Assembly (NCBI RefSeq): GCF_013415115.1
Contig: NZ_JACCDD010000001.1
Span: 372,001-436,000 of the forward strand
Length of the DNA: 64,000 bases
Origin: Vreelandella zhaodongensis
Lineage (GTDB): Bacteria > Pseudomonadota > Gammaproteobacteria > Pseudomonadales > Halomonadaceae
Direction of reading: 5' to 3'
The notes below the pieces were generated by a model. The model made no database searches. It had not been told where the DNA came from and was given only the letters and a program-made list of their open reading frames with translations. This document shows, in pieces, positions 1 through 9,925 of this stretch (position 1 is the stretch's first letter; every line of letters begins with the position of its first letter). The translations under genes and the position numbers were made by a program.

Positions 1-1
1 A

Positions 2-433
2 TCGCTTATGGTGATTACTGGTGTGCAATTTTTCGGTGGCGACAGCACTCCGGCTGGTGGCTCTCAAAGCGCTGACGGCATGGCTGCTGTTCAGCCAAAT
101 GCAGTGCCCCAAGTGCAGCCAGTGAATCTATCGGCTTCTCAACCAGCCTCCATGACCCCACCCAGGATGCCAGTGTTTGAGCAGACGCCATTTCGTATTA
201 ATGGCCAAGCTGGACAAGGTGGTTTAATGAATGTCAGCGAAGCTGGCTTCTCCACACCTGCTGCTCCTCAAGGTGATATGGCGCAACAACCAACCTCGAT
301 TGATGTTGACCAGATCCGCTTGCTGCAGTCTTACCTGGAACAGCATGCCCAAGGTGCTGCAAGTGGCAATGGAGAAAACTGGATGCCGCTAATGCGCTCC
401 TCGTCAGTGACTGAGCCGCTAGGACAGCGCTAA
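2..433 (+). CDS. rseA: RseA/MucA anti-sigma-E factor, C-terminal part (cut by window edge)
   Basis: The reading frame is open at the left edge, so only the C-terminal part is present. It begins at what looks like the end of a transmembrane helix (VITGVQFF), followed by a Pro/Gln/Ser-rich periplasmic linker. The last 45 residues (LLQSYLEQHAQ, then ENWMPLMRSSS) match the RseA C-terminal domain, which RseB binds. In the family, RseA is an inner-membrane protein that holds RpoE inactive until it is cleaved in the periplasm. The call rests on the C-terminal motif and on rseB, rseC and mucD following in order. The cytoplasmic sigma-binding domain and the true start lie outside the window. Confidence 0.8.
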   Translation, partial: SLMVITGVQFFGGDSTPAGGSQSADGMAAVQPNAVPQVQPVNLSASQPASMTPPRMPVFEQTPFRINGQAGQGGLMNVSEAGFSTPAAPQGDMAQQPTSIDVDQIRLLQSYLEQHAQGAASGNGENWMPLMRSSSVTEPLGQR

Positions 434-478
434 TTCAACTCACTGGAAATTTTATTCTATTACAGGGTGAGGGCCGTC

Positions 479-1444
479 GTGGCAGCAGTCGTATCGTGTA
501 GGTGCTCTTCACGGAGAGGCAGGTTGTTGGCAAGCCTATGTTTTGTAGGCGCTAGCTTGCTGCCTCAGACGGTTGTCGCTGAAAGTCCTTCGCCGTTCTC
601 CTGTGCAGAGGTGTTAAGCCAGCCCAGCCCTGCGACCACCCAAGAGTGGTTGGTGATGAGCATGCAGGCAGGACACTGTGTCGATTTCCAGGCGCGGGCA
701 GTGTCCATAGATGCCCTAGGCGTGCGTACGCTTGCTCTTTCTCACCGTATCCGAGACGGCGTCCGGCAGCAGGTCGTTCAGCACTTGGATGGCCCATCCA
801 TTAATGTTGAGCGTCGCTCAATTGCAGGTTTTTTCGCCTGGTTTCCTTCAGAAGCACCTGAGTCTGAGTCATCTCCGGCTCGCTGGGCAGCACAAGTGTC
901 GGAATATTATGAAATATCTCAGCAAGACGATACCAGGGTAGCTGAGCGTGATGCAGTTGCACTGCAATTCTCCCCCCTCGACAATCAGCGGTATTACCAC
1001 GCTTGGTGGATTGATAAAGAAACGGGGTTGTTGCTGAAACAAGTGATCAGCGACGCGCAGGGGCGTGTACTCGAAACGTTCCAGGTGACTCAGCTACACT
1101 CGCCCAGTCTATATGATGGTGATGTCGCCCGTGGCGCGGAAGTAGAAATGGCTGACCACCCTTGGCAGGTAGGCTGGTTGCCTGAAGGTTTTGTTGAGCA
1201 ACCTTCGGAACAAGGTCAGCAGCAAGATGGTCAGCGGGTTTACAGCGATGGAATGGCTGCTATTAGTGTGTTTGTAGAGCCGTTAGAGCAGCGTCGCTTA
1301 GAAGAGCGTGTTCATAGACTGGGAGTTTCGACGGCGGTTGTGTCACAGGTTGTCATTGATGGTCAGGACTGGCAGTTAATCGTGATTGGTGAGCTGCCTT
1401 TAGAGCCGTTACAGCGCATCGCCAATTCAATTACGTTTGAGTAA
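479..1444 (+). CDS. rseB: RseB/MucB periplasmic regulator of sigma-E
   Basis: About 321 residues, the usual RseB size. RseB binds the periplasmic part of RseA and shields it from proteolysis, so it acts as a second lock on the sigma-E response. A Cys/Arg-rich N-terminus leads into a hydrophobic stretch ending near TVVAES, a plausible Sec signal peptide. The rest looks like the LolA-like fold plus a smaller C-terminal domain. I prefer GTG 479 because AGGGTGAGG lies at a normal distance upstream; GTG 467 is in frame and adds four residues. It sits 45 bases after rseA and probably shares its transcript. Function is inferred from family and context. Confidence 0.82.
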   Translation: MAAVVSCRCSSRRGRLLASLCFVGASLLPQTVVAESPSPFSCAEVLSQPSPATTQEWLVMSMQAGHCVDFQARAVSIDALGVRTLALSHRIRDGVRQQVVQHLDGPSINVERRSIAGFFAWFPSEAPESESSPARWAAQVSEYYEISQQDDTRVAERDAVALQFSPLDNQRYYHAWWIDKETGLLLKQVISDAQGRVLETFQVTQLHSPSLYDGDVARGAEVEMADHPWQVGWLPEGFVEQPSEQGQQQDGQRVYSDGMAAISVFVEPLEQRRLEERVHRLGVSTAVVSQVVIDGQDWQLIVIGELPLEPLQRIANSITFE

Positions 1445-1547
1445 GTGCTCGGTATAAATTGTCGGTCCACTAACTTCTTCATGTTTATCGTGGTTCTGTT
1501 GCGTTAAATGATTGTCTCTCTGGCGCTAACGCTACTGGGTAAATGTT

Positions 1548-1994
1548 GTGAACAGTGTAGATTGTAGTTCTCTTGTACGTACTGGCTCCGTGATCGCCCA
1601 TTCTGCTAATGGACTGGTGGTTGATGCGTCGCTCAAGGCTGCTTGTCAGCAATGTGCCGAAGGGCGTGGCTGCGGCGTAGGTTTGTTTGTCCGCAGGCGG
1701 CAACGCATGGTGATTACTTTTAATGCCCCGTCTTCCCAAAACAAAGCGCGCTACCCAATAGGTAGCTCAGTCTCTTTTGCCCTAACAAAAAGTGACGTCA
1801 GCTTACTGGCGCTTCTTGTTTATGCGTTCCCGCTTTTTTTAGCACTGGGTATCACCGCTATTGCATCTAGTGTTTGGCATAGCGAATGGGTTGCTGTGGC
1901 TCTTTTTTTCGTAGCACTGATCGCGAGTATTGCGTTACTCAAGTGCCTCCTAAGGGGGCGGGCGGAACGCTTTCGTCCGCGTTTGGTCAGTTAG
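1548..1994 (+). CDS. rseC: RseC/MucC family inner-membrane protein
   Basis: 148 residues starting at GTG 1548. An N-terminal cytoplasmic portion carries the family's cysteine cluster (C33, C36, C42 in CQQCAEGRGC). Two hydrophobic helices follow (about residues 82-105 and 108-130), then a basic tail. RseC homologues are small membrane proteins of the sigma-E operon, also linked to reduction of SoxR in some bacteria; the exact role here is not known. It lies between rseB and mucD, the usual position. The A+T-rich gap of about 100 bases before it shows no clear terminator, so co-transcription with rseB is likely. Confidence 0.82.
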   Translation: MNSVDCSSLVRTGSVIAHSANGLVVDASLKAACQQCAEGRGCGVGLFVRRRQRMVITFNAPSSQNKARYPIGSSVSFALTKSDVSLLALLVYAFPLFLALGITAIASSVWHSEWVAVALFFVALIASIALLKCLLRGRAERFRPRLVS

Positions 1995-2074
1995 TTATCC
2001 TGTAACTCGCCAAGAGTTGCACTCCCTTGTGTTTAGTACTGATAAATAGTACTTGCTTAATTAGGAGTTGTTGC

Positions 2075-3490
2075 ATGAAGCGCTTGGTTCTTACCCCCAC
2101 ACTGTGGCTATGTTTTGTCGTCTTTCTAATGATGGGCCACAATGCCCAAGCTCAGAGTTTGCCAGACTTTACGGAGTTAGTAGAGAACGCAGCCCCTGGT
2201 GTCGTTAATATTTCGACAAGCCGAACGATTCAGCGGGGTTCTGGCCCCTCTATTCAAGGGTTCGGCAGTCAGGATATTCCTGAGATATTTCGCCACTTCT
2301 TTGGTGATAACTTTCCAGCACCACCCAGCCGGGGGCAGGGGCCGAGGCGCAGTGAAGAGCGTCAATCCCTGGGCTCTGGTTTCGTTATCAGCGCCGATGG
2401 TTATGTGTTGACTAATGCCCATGTTGTTGAAGATGCTGATGAAATACTCGTGCGCCTAAATGACCGTAGAGAGCTAACGGCGGAGCTGATCGGCAGTGAT
2501 TCCCAGACCGATGTTGCGCTCTTAAAAGTTGATGCCAATAACCTGCCAGTGCTCAATTTAGGTGATTCAGACGACCTAAGAGTTGGCGAGTGGGTGGCTG
2601 CGATAGGCTCGCCCTTTGGGTTTGATTACTCGGTGACGGCGGGTATTGTGAGCGCGATTAACCGCACGTTGCCACGAGATGTTTATGTGCCCTTTATCCA
2701 AACCGATGTTGCCATTAATCCAGGTAATTCAGGCGGCCCTCTGTTTAATCTCAAAGGGGAAGTTGTTGGTATTAACTCGCAAATTTTTACGCGTAGTGGC
2801 GGCTTTATGGGTCTCTCCTTCGCCATACCTATTAACGTAGCGATGGATGTTGCTGACCAGCTGCGAGACGATGGGCATGTTAATCGGGGATGGCTGGGAG
2901 TGATGATTCAGCCGGTATCCCGCGATCTTGCTGAGTCTTTTGGTATGGAAGAAGCCGTGGGAGCGTTGATTGCTGACCTTGATCCAGACGGGCCAGCGGC
3001 TCAAGGCGGTCTTCAAGCTGGCGATGTCATTCTGGAAGTTAACGGAGAGGAAGTTGAGCGCTCTAGCACACTTCCACGCTTGATTGGACGTGTCGCTCCA
3101 GGAAGTGATGTAGCGCTTACGTTAATGCGTGATGGTGAAGAAGTGACTGAAACACTAAAACTGGGCAGCTGGCCAGATGCGGATGCTGCTCATGCATCGG
3201 ATAGTGATAGCCAGGTTCGCCTAGGGGTTTCCGTTGTGGAAGTGGATGAGGCGACCCGTGAGCGCCTGAATATTAGCGGTGGTGTAGAAGTTCGCCAAGT
3301 AGAGCCGGATAGCGTCGCTGCCCAAGCGGGACTTCGTGTAGGCGACGTGTTAGTCAGTATCGATCACCGCAGCGTATCGTCATCAGAAGAATTGCTCAGT
3401 GTTATAGAAGAATTACCAAGTGATCGTGCCATTCCTCTGCGTTTATATCGCGATGGGCGCTCCATGTTTGTCGCTTTACGCCTAGAATAA
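2075..3490 (+). CDS. mucD: MucD/DegQ-type periplasmic serine protease
   Basis: 471 residues from ATG 2075, chosen because TTAGGAG precedes it and a signal peptide (cleavage near NAQAQS) follows. A trypsin-like domain carries the triad H116 (TNAHVV), D146 (QTDVAL) and S219 (GNSGGPL). Two PDZ domains occupy roughly residues 270-365 and 385-470, the DegP/DegQ arrangement. It degrades or refolds damaged envelope proteins, and in Pseudomonas the mucD product restrains the sigma-E pathway. It closes the rse operon: a hairpin follows 18 bases after the stop codon. In-frame codons upstream of 2075 would put residues before the signal peptide and are unlikely to be used. Confidence 0.92.
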   Translation: MKRLVLTPTLWLCFVVFLMMGHNAQAQSLPDFTELVENAAPGVVNISTSRTIQRGSGPSIQGFGSQDIPEIFRHFFGDNFPAPPSRGQGPRRSEERQSLGSGFVISADGYVLTNAHVVEDADEILVRLNDRRELTAELIGSDSQTDVALLKVDANNLPVLNLGDSDDLRVGEWVAAIGSPFGFDYSVTAGIVSAINRTLPRDVYVPFIQTDVAINPGNSGGPLFNLKGEVVGINSQIFTRSGGFMGLSFAIPINVAMDVADQLRDDGHVNRGWLGVMIQPVSRDLAESFGMEEAVGALIADLDPDGPAAQGGLQAGDVILEVNGEEVERSSTLPRLIGRVAPGSDVALTLMRDGEEVTETLKLGSWPDADAAHASDSDSQVRLGVSVVEVDEATRERLNISGGVEVRQVEPDSVAAQAGLRVGDVLVSIDHRSVSSSEELLSVIEELPSDRAIPLRLYRDGRSMFVALRLE

Positions 3491-3507
3491 ACCAGCGATT
3501 GTCCTTC

Positions 3508-3532
3508 CAGTCCGGCGGTTCTCGCCGGACTG
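3508..3532 (+). terminator. Hairpin terminator after mucD
   Basis: A perfect 10-base stem (CAGTCCGGCG with its complement) and a 5-base loop lie just after mucD. The T-run behind it is poor (CTGTTCCTAT), so termination may be partial. Confidence 0.55.
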
Positions 3533-3681
3533 CTGTTCCTATCACGCGCATATCGCTACAATAGCGCTATCTTTTTTGACGAACATTGGCAATTTGGTGG
3601 TGCAGGCAAACATTATGGCCTGTACGCGTTGGTAAATTTAGCCAACCACCCTTTGCGCACCCATAAGGTAGAGCACACTCG

Positions 3682-5499
3682 ATGTCTCAAGACGTTTCCA
3701 GCGGAAAGCTCAAGCATATTAGAAATTTCTCCATCATTGCGCATATCGATCATGGTAAATCGACGCTATCAGATCGTTTGATTCAAACTTGTGGCGGGTT
3801 GACCGAACGTGAGCTCAAGGAGCAGGTGCTCGACTCCATGGATATTGAGCGCGAGCGTGGCATCACAATCAAGGCGCAATCGGTGACACTCGATTACACA
3901 GCTGCCGATGGTGAGGTATATCAGCTTAACTTTATCGACACGCCAGGGCATGTGGATTTCTCCTATGAGGTGTCACGTTCCCTGTATGCCTGTGAAGGGG
4001 CGCTACTGGTAGTAGACGCTGCTCAAGGGGTAGAAGCACAGTCGGTTGCCAATTGCTACACCGCAATTGAGCAGGGGCTGGAAGTGTTGCCGGTCCTCAA
4101 TAAAATCGACTTGCCACAAGCCGATCCTGATCGTGTCGCGCAAGAAGTAGAAGAGATTATCGGCCTTGATGCGACTGACGCCTGCCAAGTGTCTGCGAAA
4201 AGTGGCATTGGCATCGATGCATTGCTTGAGCGCCTCGTACGCGATATTCCGCCTCCCAAGGGTGATCCTGATGCACCGCTTCAGGCACTGATTATCGACT
4301 CCTGGTTCGATAACTATCTGGGGGTGGTTTCGCTAGTGCGCTTGTTCGACGGCACATTACGCAAAGGCGAAAAGATCCGCATCAAATCGACAGGGCGCGA
4401 TTGGAGTGCCACTGAAGTGGGTATCTTCACACCACTGCGCAAAGAAACCAATATTCTGCGTGCTGGTGAAGTAGGCTTTATTGTTGCCGGTATTAAAGAG
4501 ATTCATGGCGCACCAGTGGGCGATACCATTACCCATACTAAGACGCCGGATGTCCCGCGGTTGCCTGGTTTCCAGAAGGTGAAGCCCCAGGTATACGCAG
4601 GGATGTTCCCAGTCAGTGCGGATGATTATGAAGATTTCCGCGATGCGCTTGAGAAGCTTGCGCTCAATGATGCTTCTCTTGAATATGAGCCGGAGAACTC
4701 GGATGCGCTGGGTTTTGGTTTCCGCGTCGGCTTCCTGGGCACGCTACATATGGAGATCATACAGGAGCGTTTAGAGCGCGAGTATGATCTTGATTTGTTG
4801 ACCACAGCGCCAACGGTGGTTTACGAACTCGCCATGAAAAACGGCGATATTCAATATGTGTCTAACCCCTCCAAGCTGCCTGATATGGCAGATGTTGACG
4901 AGATGCGTGAACCTATCGTGCGCGCCAGCATTCTGGTGCCGCAGGAGTACGTGGGGAATGTGATCGCCGAATGTGAGCAACGTCGTGGTACGCAGCTGGA
5001 TATGCAGTTCCTGGGTAACCAAATCCAACTAACCTATGAGCTGCCCATGTCGGAAGTGGTCATGGACTTCTTCGACCGCTTGAAGTCAATCTCTCGTGGC
5101 TATGCATCACTTGAGTATAATTTTGAGCGTTTTGAAGCGGCTAAGTTGGTGCGCCTGGATGTGTTGATCAACGGTGATAAAGTCGATGCACTGGCTGTCA
5201 TCATCCACCGTGATCATGCGCATAGCCGTGGTCGTTTGCTCGTTGAAAAAATGAAGGAGCTGATTCCGCGCCAGATGTTCGATGTGGCGATTCAAGCGGC
5301 AATAGGCGGGCAAGTAGTGGCACGCTCGACGGTGAAAGCGCTTCGTAAAAACGTTACAGCTAAGTGTTATGGCGGTGACGTGAGCCGTAAAAAGAAACTG
5401 CTTGAGAAACAGAAAGCCGGTAAGAAGCGGATGAAACAAGTGGGGCGTGTAGAAATTCCCCAGGATGCTTTCCTTGCTGTGCTCAAGGTAAACGACTAG
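3682..5499 (+). CDS. lepA: Elongation factor 4 (LepA)
   Basis: 605 residues, close to the family's usual 600. LepA is a ribosome-associated translational GTPase that helps stalled or misassembled ribosomes. GTPase motifs are visible: P-loop AHIDHGKST near residue 20, switch [10 protein letters not shown] and NKID. EF-G-like domains II, III and V follow, then the LepA-specific C-terminal domain, rich in lysine near its end ([18 protein letters not shown]). It is 15 bases upstream of lepB, the widespread lepA-lepB pairing, and both are probably co-transcribed. The gap of about 150 bases behind the mucD hairpin should contain its promoter, but I see no convincing hexamer pair there. Confidence 0.96.
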   Translation: MSQDVSSGKLKHIRNFSIIAHIDHGKSTLSDRLIQTCGGLTERELKEQVLDSMDIERERGITIKAQSVTLDYTAADGEVYQLNFIDTPGHVDFSYEVSRSLYACEGALLVVDAAQGVEAQSVANCYTAIEQGLEVLPVLNKIDLPQADPDRVAQEVEEIIGLDATDACQVSAKSGIGIDALLERLVRDIPPPKGDPDAPLQALIIDSWFDNYLGVVSLVRLFDGTLRKGEKIRIKSTGRDWSATEVGIFTPLRKETNILRAGEVGFIVAGIKEIHGAPVGDTITHTKTPDVPRLPGFQKVKPQVYAGMFPVSADDYEDFRDALEKLALNDASLEYEPENSDALGFGFRVGFLGTLHMEIIQERLEREYDLDLLTTAPTVVYELAMKNGDIQYVSNPSKLPDMADVDEMREPIVRASILVPQEYVGNVIAECEQRRGTQLDMQFLGNQIQLTYELPMSEVVMDFFDRLKSISRGYASLEYNFERFEAAKLVRLDVLINGDKVDALAVIIHRDHAHSRGRLLVEKMKELIPRQMFDVAIQAAIGGQVVARSTVKALRKNVTAKCYGGDVSRKKKLLEKQKAGKKRMKQVGRVEIPQDAFLAVLKVND

Positions 5500-5514
5500 G
5501 GATACTGACCCCAC

Positions 5515-6318
5515 ATGGATTTTTCATTATTACTGGTAATCGCCGTTGCACTGTCTGGGACTATTTACTTACTGGATATGCTTTGGCTAAGGCCAAAGCG
5601 CCGCAAGCAATTGGCGGCAGCTGAGGCGGCGACCACGGAAGGCCTGGATGCACCCACCCGTGAAAAGCTGCTGAAAGAGCCCTGGCCGATTGACTACTCG
5701 CGCTCGTTTTTCCCCGTTCTGCTAGTGGTGCTAGTGGTGCGCAGCTTTATTGTTGAGCCGTTTCAAATTCCATCTGGGTCAATGAAGCCAACGCTGGAAG
5801 TAGGTGACTTTATTTTGGTCAATAAATTTGCCTACGGTTTGCGTTTGCCTGTGGTGCATCATCGCTTCCTAGAAGTAGATGACCCAGAGCGAGGTGATGT
5901 GATGGTTTTCCGTTTTCCGGAAGAGCCGGCAGTTAACTTCATTAAACGCGTAGTGGGATTGCCCGGAGATAGTATCCGCTATGAAGGTAAGCAGCTGTAT
6001 GTGAATGGCGAGGCAGTTACCAAAACATTGGTAGAAGAAGGTCCTGAGCGTTCACCGCAACAGCTATTATTAGAAGAGCAGTTAGGTAGCGTTAGTCACT
6101 ATATTTATAATAATCCTCGTGATCCGGGCCCTCAGATGCGCGAAATTATAGTACCCGAGGGGCATTACTTTACGATGGGCGACAATCGTGATCATTCCAA
6201 CGACAGTCGTTATTGGGGATTTGTGCCTGAAGACAATATTGTTGGCAGGGCATTTGCGGTATGGATGCACTGGGATGGCGGTTTGCCAAGTTTTACCAGT
6301 GTACGGCGTATTGAATGA
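5515..6318 (+). CDS. lepB: Signal peptidase I
   Basis: 267 residues. It cleaves signal peptides from exported proteins at the outer face of the inner membrane. Two N-terminal membrane segments (residues 3-22 and about 63-80) flank a charged cytoplasmic loop. The catalytic serine is S89 in PSGSMKPT and the general-base lysine is K144 in FIKRVVGLPGD. The box GDNRDHSNDSRYWG near residue 222 is also typical. It follows lepA closely and precedes rnc by 64 bases, the common lepA-lepB-rnc-era order. Confidence 0.96.
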   Translation: MDFSLLLVIAVALSGTIYLLDMLWLRPKRRKQLAAAEAATTEGLDAPTREKLLKEPWPIDYSRSFFPVLLVVLVVRSFIVEPFQIPSGSMKPTLEVGDFILVNKFAYGLRLPVVHHRFLEVDDPERGDVMVFRFPEEPAVNFIKRVVGLPGDSIRYEGKQLYVNGEAVTKTLVEEGPERSPQQLLLEEQLGSVSHYIYNNPRDPGPQMREIIVPEGHYFTMGDNRDHSNDSRYWGFVPEDNIVGRAFAVWMHWDGGLPSFTSVRRIE

Positions 6319-6382
6319 AACAACGTAGTTTGCAACTGGTTAATGCTGTCATATTAGTTAACGTCAATGACGTAGGAGCACT

Positions 6383-7075
6383 GTGAGTAATTCCTTAACC
6401 GCTATTTGCCGACGAATCGGCCATACCTTCGGCGACCTCACGCTGATGGAACTGGCCATGACCCATCGCAGCTTCGGTGGTCGTAACAATGAGCGCCTGG
6501 AATTTCTGGGTGACTCAATCGTCAATTTTGTAATCGCTGAGGCACTTTTTCAGCGTTTCCCACAAGCCAGAGAAGGGCAGCTGTCACGCCTTCGCGCGCG
6601 CTTGGTAAAAGGCCAGACACTGGCTGAGCTGGCTCGCGAAATGGAGTTCGGCGCATGTTTACGGCTGGGCTCAGGGGAAATGAAGAGCGGTGGTCATCGG
6701 CGTGAATCTATTTTGGCGGATGCAGTAGAAGCCGTTATTGGCGCTATTTACCTCGATGCTGGTATGGACGTTGTGCGTCAGCGGGTATTGGCATGGTACG
6801 CCGAGCGCCTTGATAACATTTCACTGCAAGATACTCAAAAAGATCCCAAAACACGTTTGCAAGAGTTTTTGCAATCGCGTCAGGCAGCGTTACCACGCTA
6901 TGAAGTAGTCTCTGTAAAGGGGGAGGCGCATGCCCAGACCTTTACCGTGGAGTGCTACATTGATTTGCTAACCGAGCATACCACTGGTAAAGGCCCCAGC
7001 CGCCGCCATGCTGAGCAACAAGCGGCTGAAGAAGCGCTATCCCACCTTGAAAAAAAACCTGGAGACAACTCATGA
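6383..7075 (+). CDS. rnc: Ribonuclease III
   Basis: 230 residues from GTG 6383, with TAGGAG seven bases upstream. It cuts double-stranded RNA, including rRNA precursors and structured mRNAs. The signature [10 protein letters not shown] at about residues 37-46 supplies the first metal-binding acidic cluster, and [12 protein letters not shown] the second. A double-stranded RNA-binding domain fills residues 155-225. Its last four bases overlap era (ATGA), indicating translational coupling. Confidence 0.96.
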   Translation: MSNSLTAICRRIGHTFGDLTLMELAMTHRSFGGRNNERLEFLGDSIVNFVIAEALFQRFPQAREGQLSRLRARLVKGQTLAELAREMEFGACLRLGSGEMKSGGHRRESILADAVEAVIGAIYLDAGMDVVRQRVLAWYAERLDNISLQDTQKDPKTRLQEFLQSRQAALPRYEVVSVKGEAHAQTFTVECYIDLLTEHTTGKGPSRRHAEQQAAEEALSHLEKKPGDNS

Positions 7076-7971
7076 GTCAAACCTGCGGCTTCGTGGCCAT
7101 CGTTGGGCGGCCCAACGTAGGCAAATCAACCCTCATGAATCGCATTCTAGGGCAAAAAATCTCGATCACCTCGCGCCGTCCCCAGACGACACGGCATCAG
7201 GTGATGGGTATCAAAACTGTCGATGAGACGCAGTTTATCTATGTTGACACGCCCGGTATGCACATCATGTCGAAAGACCGCAATAAAGCGATTAATCGCT
7301 TTATGAACCAAGCGGCGACCCAGGCGTTACGTGATGTTGACTGTGTGGTATTTATCATTGACCGCACCCGCTGGACGGATGAAGATCAAGCTGTTCTAAA
7401 GCGGCTCGAGCACGTTAAAGCGCCGGTGATTTTAGCGGTCAATAAAGTGGATCGCTTAAACGACAAAGGTGATTTGTTGCCCTGGTTAGCCGATGTAGGT
7501 GCTCGTCGCGAGTTTGCTGCGGTGGTGCCTATTTCTGCCAAACACGGTACCCAAGTAGATACGCTGGAGGAGGAAGTGGCCAAACACTTACCCGAAAGTG
7601 TTCACTTCTTCCCAGAAGACCAGGTAACGGATAAGAGTCTGCGCTTTATGGCGGCTGAGCTGGTGCGTGAAAAAGTAATGCGCCAGCTAGGTGATGAATT
7701 GCCGTATCAGATGACCGTGGAAATTGAAGAGTTTCGTGAAACTGAGCGTGTGACGCATATCAGTGCTCTCATTCTTGTCGAGCGTCAGGGGCAAAAGGTC
7801 ATCTTGATCGGTGAGAATGGTGATCGTATTAAAAGCATCGGTCGCGAGGCGCGCCTAGATATGGAACGCGCATTGGGTACCAAAGTAATGCTTAACCTGT
7901 GGGTGAAAGTGAAGCGTGGCTGGTCTGATGACGAGCGAGCGTTGAAAAGTTTGGGTTACGATCTCGATTGA
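7072..7971 (+). CDS. era: GTPase Era
   Basis: 299 residues. Era binds the 3' end of 16S rRNA and assists assembly of the small ribosomal subunit. The P-loop GRPNVGKS is at residues 12-19, DTPG at switch II, and NKVD is the guanine-specificity motif. The C-terminal KH RNA-binding domain carries the loop [18 protein letters not shown]. Start and stop overlap rnc upstream and abut recO downstream, so rnc-era-recO read as one translationally coupled unit. Confidence 0.97.
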   Translation: MSQTCGFVAIVGRPNVGKSTLMNRILGQKISITSRRPQTTRHQVMGIKTVDETQFIYVDTPGMHIMSKDRNKAINRFMNQAATQALRDVDCVVFIIDRTRWTDEDQAVLKRLEHVKAPVILAVNKVDRLNDKGDLLPWLADVGARREFAAVVPISAKHGTQVDTLEEEVAKHLPESVHFFPEDQVTDKSLRFMAAELVREKVMRQLGDELPYQMTVEIEEFRETERVTHISALILVERQGQKVILIGENGDRIKSIGREARLDMERALGTKVMLNLWVKVKRGWSDDERALKSLGYDLD

Positions 7972-7979
7972 GTGCTTCA

Positions 7980-8672
7980 ATGACGGCGGAGCCCGCGTTT
8001 TTATTGCACCGTAGGCCTTACCGTGAAACCAGCGCGTTGGTCGATTTGTTAACGCTCAATCATGGGCGAATCCGTGCCGTTGCTCAAGGCGGACAGCGGC
8101 CAGGCTCCAAGTCTCGTCAGCGGCTGCAACCCTTTACCCCTTTGTTTGTGACGTGGCGTGGTGAGCGTGAGCTGAAGCGATTAATGCTGATGGAGTCGCG
8201 AGGCCACACGGCTCTGCTAGCTGGAGAGGGGCTGCTGTGTGGCTTATATGCCAATGAAATAGCGACACGACTACTCCCGTTAGAATTTGCCGCCCCAGAG
8301 GTATTTGCTTTTTATAGCGCGCTGTTAGAAGCACTGCCAGCACCGGCTGAGCGCGCCTTGGCGCTACGGCGCTATGAGTGGGCACTGCTCGAAACGCTTG
8401 GGGCTACGCCGCGTTTCTGTACTCAAGATGGCGGCGCGCTTGACCCGCAAATTCGTTATCGCTTTGATGCGGAAAGTCGCTCTTTTATACCTGCAGAGCA
8501 GGGTATAGAAGGACGGACACTGCGCTATATTGATCAAGGTGATTGGCAGCCTGTTGGTCTGGCGAGTGCTTTGAAAGCCGTTATGCGGGCAGCGCTGGCG
8601 CCTCACCTGGGGTCCACTGCTTTGCGCTCCCGTGAACTCATGCTTGATTTGGCCCGCCGCCGACAGCGCTAG
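7980..8672 (+). CDS. recO: DNA repair protein RecO
   Basis: About 230 residues. RecO works with RecF and RecR to load RecA on single-stranded gaps. The N-terminal OB-fold begins with AFLLHRRPYRETSALVDLLT, typical of the family. I use ATG 7980; a TTG at 7968, overlapping the era stop, would add four residues and cannot be excluded. No strong ribosome-binding site is visible, consistent with coupling to era. The zinc-binding cysteines of some RecO proteins are not obvious here, as in many gammaproteobacterial members. Confidence 0.9.
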   Translation: MTAEPAFLLHRRPYRETSALVDLLTLNHGRIRAVAQGGQRPGSKSRQRLQPFTPLFVTWRGERELKRLMLMESRGHTALLAGEGLLCGLYANEIATRLLPLEFAAPEVFAFYSALLEALPAPAERALALRRYEWALLETLGATPRFCTQDGGALDPQIRYRFDAESRSFIPAEQGIEGRTLRYIDQGDWQPVGLASALKAVMRAALAPHLGSTALRSRELMLDLARRRQR

Positions 8673-8708
8673 GTGGGTATTTTGTTGTCACTTATTTGGA
8701 GATACGCG

Positions 8709-9515
8709 ATGCATCCCCCGCGCATTTTGTTAGGCGTTAACATCGACCACATTGCGACACTGCGCCAAGCACGAGGTACTCGTTACCCCGACCCGGTGCA
8801 AGCAGCGTTGTTAGCAGAAGAAGCAGGAGCTGACGGGATAACGGTTCACCTGCGCGAAGATCGACGCCATATTCAGCCCAGAGACGTGCGCCTGTTAGCC
8901 GAAGTTCTCAACACACGCATGAATTTAGAGATGGCTGTCACGGAAGAAATGCTGCTGCTCGCGGAGGAGATACGTCCGGCGCATGTGTGTTTAGTGCCAG
9001 AAAAACGTGAAGAGCTCACTACTGAAGGGGGCTTGGACGTTGTTGGTGGATTTGATCTTATTGCCGATGCTTGCCGACGTTTGAGTGCTATTGGCTGCGA
9101 TGTATCGTTATTTATCGATCCTGAAGAAGCGCAAATTGATGCGGCTGTCCGTGCTGGCGCACCCACAATTGAGCTTCATACGGGGACCTATGCCGAGGCA
9201 AAGCCAGGGAGCGATGCCGCTAACGCTGAGTTTGAACGCCTAAATATAGCAGCTGTTCACGCTGTTTCGGCGGGCTTAGTGGTCAACGCAGGCCATGGTT
9301 TGAATTATCACAACGTTGAAGCGGTTGCCGCACTCCCAGGTATTAACGAGCTTAATATCGGTCACGCGATTATTGCTCGCGCTCTGTTTGTCGGGTTGAA
9401 AGACGCTGTCCAGGAAATGAAACGCTTGATTATTGCTGGCCAAGAAGCTGGCTTAATGGCAGCGCTAGATGCTCACGATCATGAGCACCACCATAACGGA
9501 TGCTGCAGCCACTAA
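8709..9515 (+). CDS. pdxJ: Pyridoxine 5'-phosphate synthase
   Basis: About 268 residues from ATG 8709, chosen over upstream in-frame codons because TTGGAG precedes it and the conserved start [22 protein letters not shown] lies immediately inside. PdxJ condenses 1-deoxyxylulose-5-phosphate with the PdxA product to make pyridoxine 5'-phosphate (vitamin B6). The barrel motifs [10 protein letters not shown] and [14 protein letters not shown] are present. It is about 20 residues longer than usual because of a C-terminal tail rich in His and Cys ([14 protein letters not shown]). One base separates it from acpS, the common pdxJ-acpS pairing. Confidence 0.94.
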   Translation: MHPPRILLGVNIDHIATLRQARGTRYPDPVQAALLAEEAGADGITVHLREDRRHIQPRDVRLLAEVLNTRMNLEMAVTEEMLLLAEEIRPAHVCLVPEKREELTTEGGLDVVGGFDLIADACRRLSAIGCDVSLFIDPEEAQIDAAVRAGAPTIELHTGTYAEAKPGSDAANAEFERLNIAAVHAVSAGLVVNAGHGLNYHNVEAVAALPGINELNIGHAIIARALFVGLKDAVQEMKRLIIAGQEAGLMAALDAHDHEHHHNGCCSH

Positions 9516-9516
9516 C

Positions 9517-9894
9517 ATGATTGTTGGAATTGGGTCCGATATTGCGCGGGTTGACCGCTTTGCCCGAGCAATGAAGCGTCATGGGCCACGCTTTGCCCAG
9601 CGTATTCTGGGGGCTGACGAGCAAGCTGCCTGGCAGGCAAAAGGGCAGCCTGTTAGCTATTTGGCCAAGCGTTTTGCAGCGAAAGAGGCTTATGTCAAAG
9701 CATTGGGGCTTGGCCTCAGAAGCGGAATGCAATGGTGCGATATTCAGGTGATTAACGATACGCTGGGTAAGCCAAGTCTGAAGCTAAGTGGTGAGGCGCT
9801 TCGCCTGTTTCAAGCGAGTGGCGCCTCTGCTACCCATATAACGCTAAGCGACGAGGCGGATTATGCGGTGGCTTTTGTTGTACTTGAGCGCTAG
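9517..9894 (+). CDS. acpS: Holo-[acyl-carrier-protein] synthase
   Basis: 125 residues from ATG 9517, one base after the pdxJ stop. An earlier in-frame start would read back through the pdxJ tail and is unlikely. AcpS transfers the 4'-phosphopantetheine arm from CoA to apo-ACP. The magnesium ligands are D8 (GIGSDIARVDRF) and E57 (RFAAKEAYVKAL). It is the last gene of the plus-strand block; the convergent sensor kinase gene follows within 25 bases. Confidence 0.95.
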   Translation: MIVGIGSDIARVDRFARAMKRHGPRFAQRILGADEQAAWQAKGQPVSYLAKRFAAKEAYVKALGLGLRSGMQWCDIQVINDTLGKPSLKLSGEALRLFQASGASATHITLSDEADYAVAFVVLER

Positions 9895-9925
9895 CAATAC
9901 AGAGCTTACCTCCGGGGGCTAGCGC
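9888..9925. terminator. Inverted repeat spanning two convergent stop codons
   Basis: GCGCTAGC at 9888-9895 and its complement at 9918-9925 overlap the stop codons of acpS (plus strand) and the BarA-type kinase gene (minus strand). It could act as a two-way terminator. There is no T-run, so confidence is low. Confidence 0.35.

Noticed and set aside
5107..5514. 135-residue minus-strand open frame inside lepA
   Set aside because: Mirror of a strongly conserved gene; codon pattern is explained by lepA.
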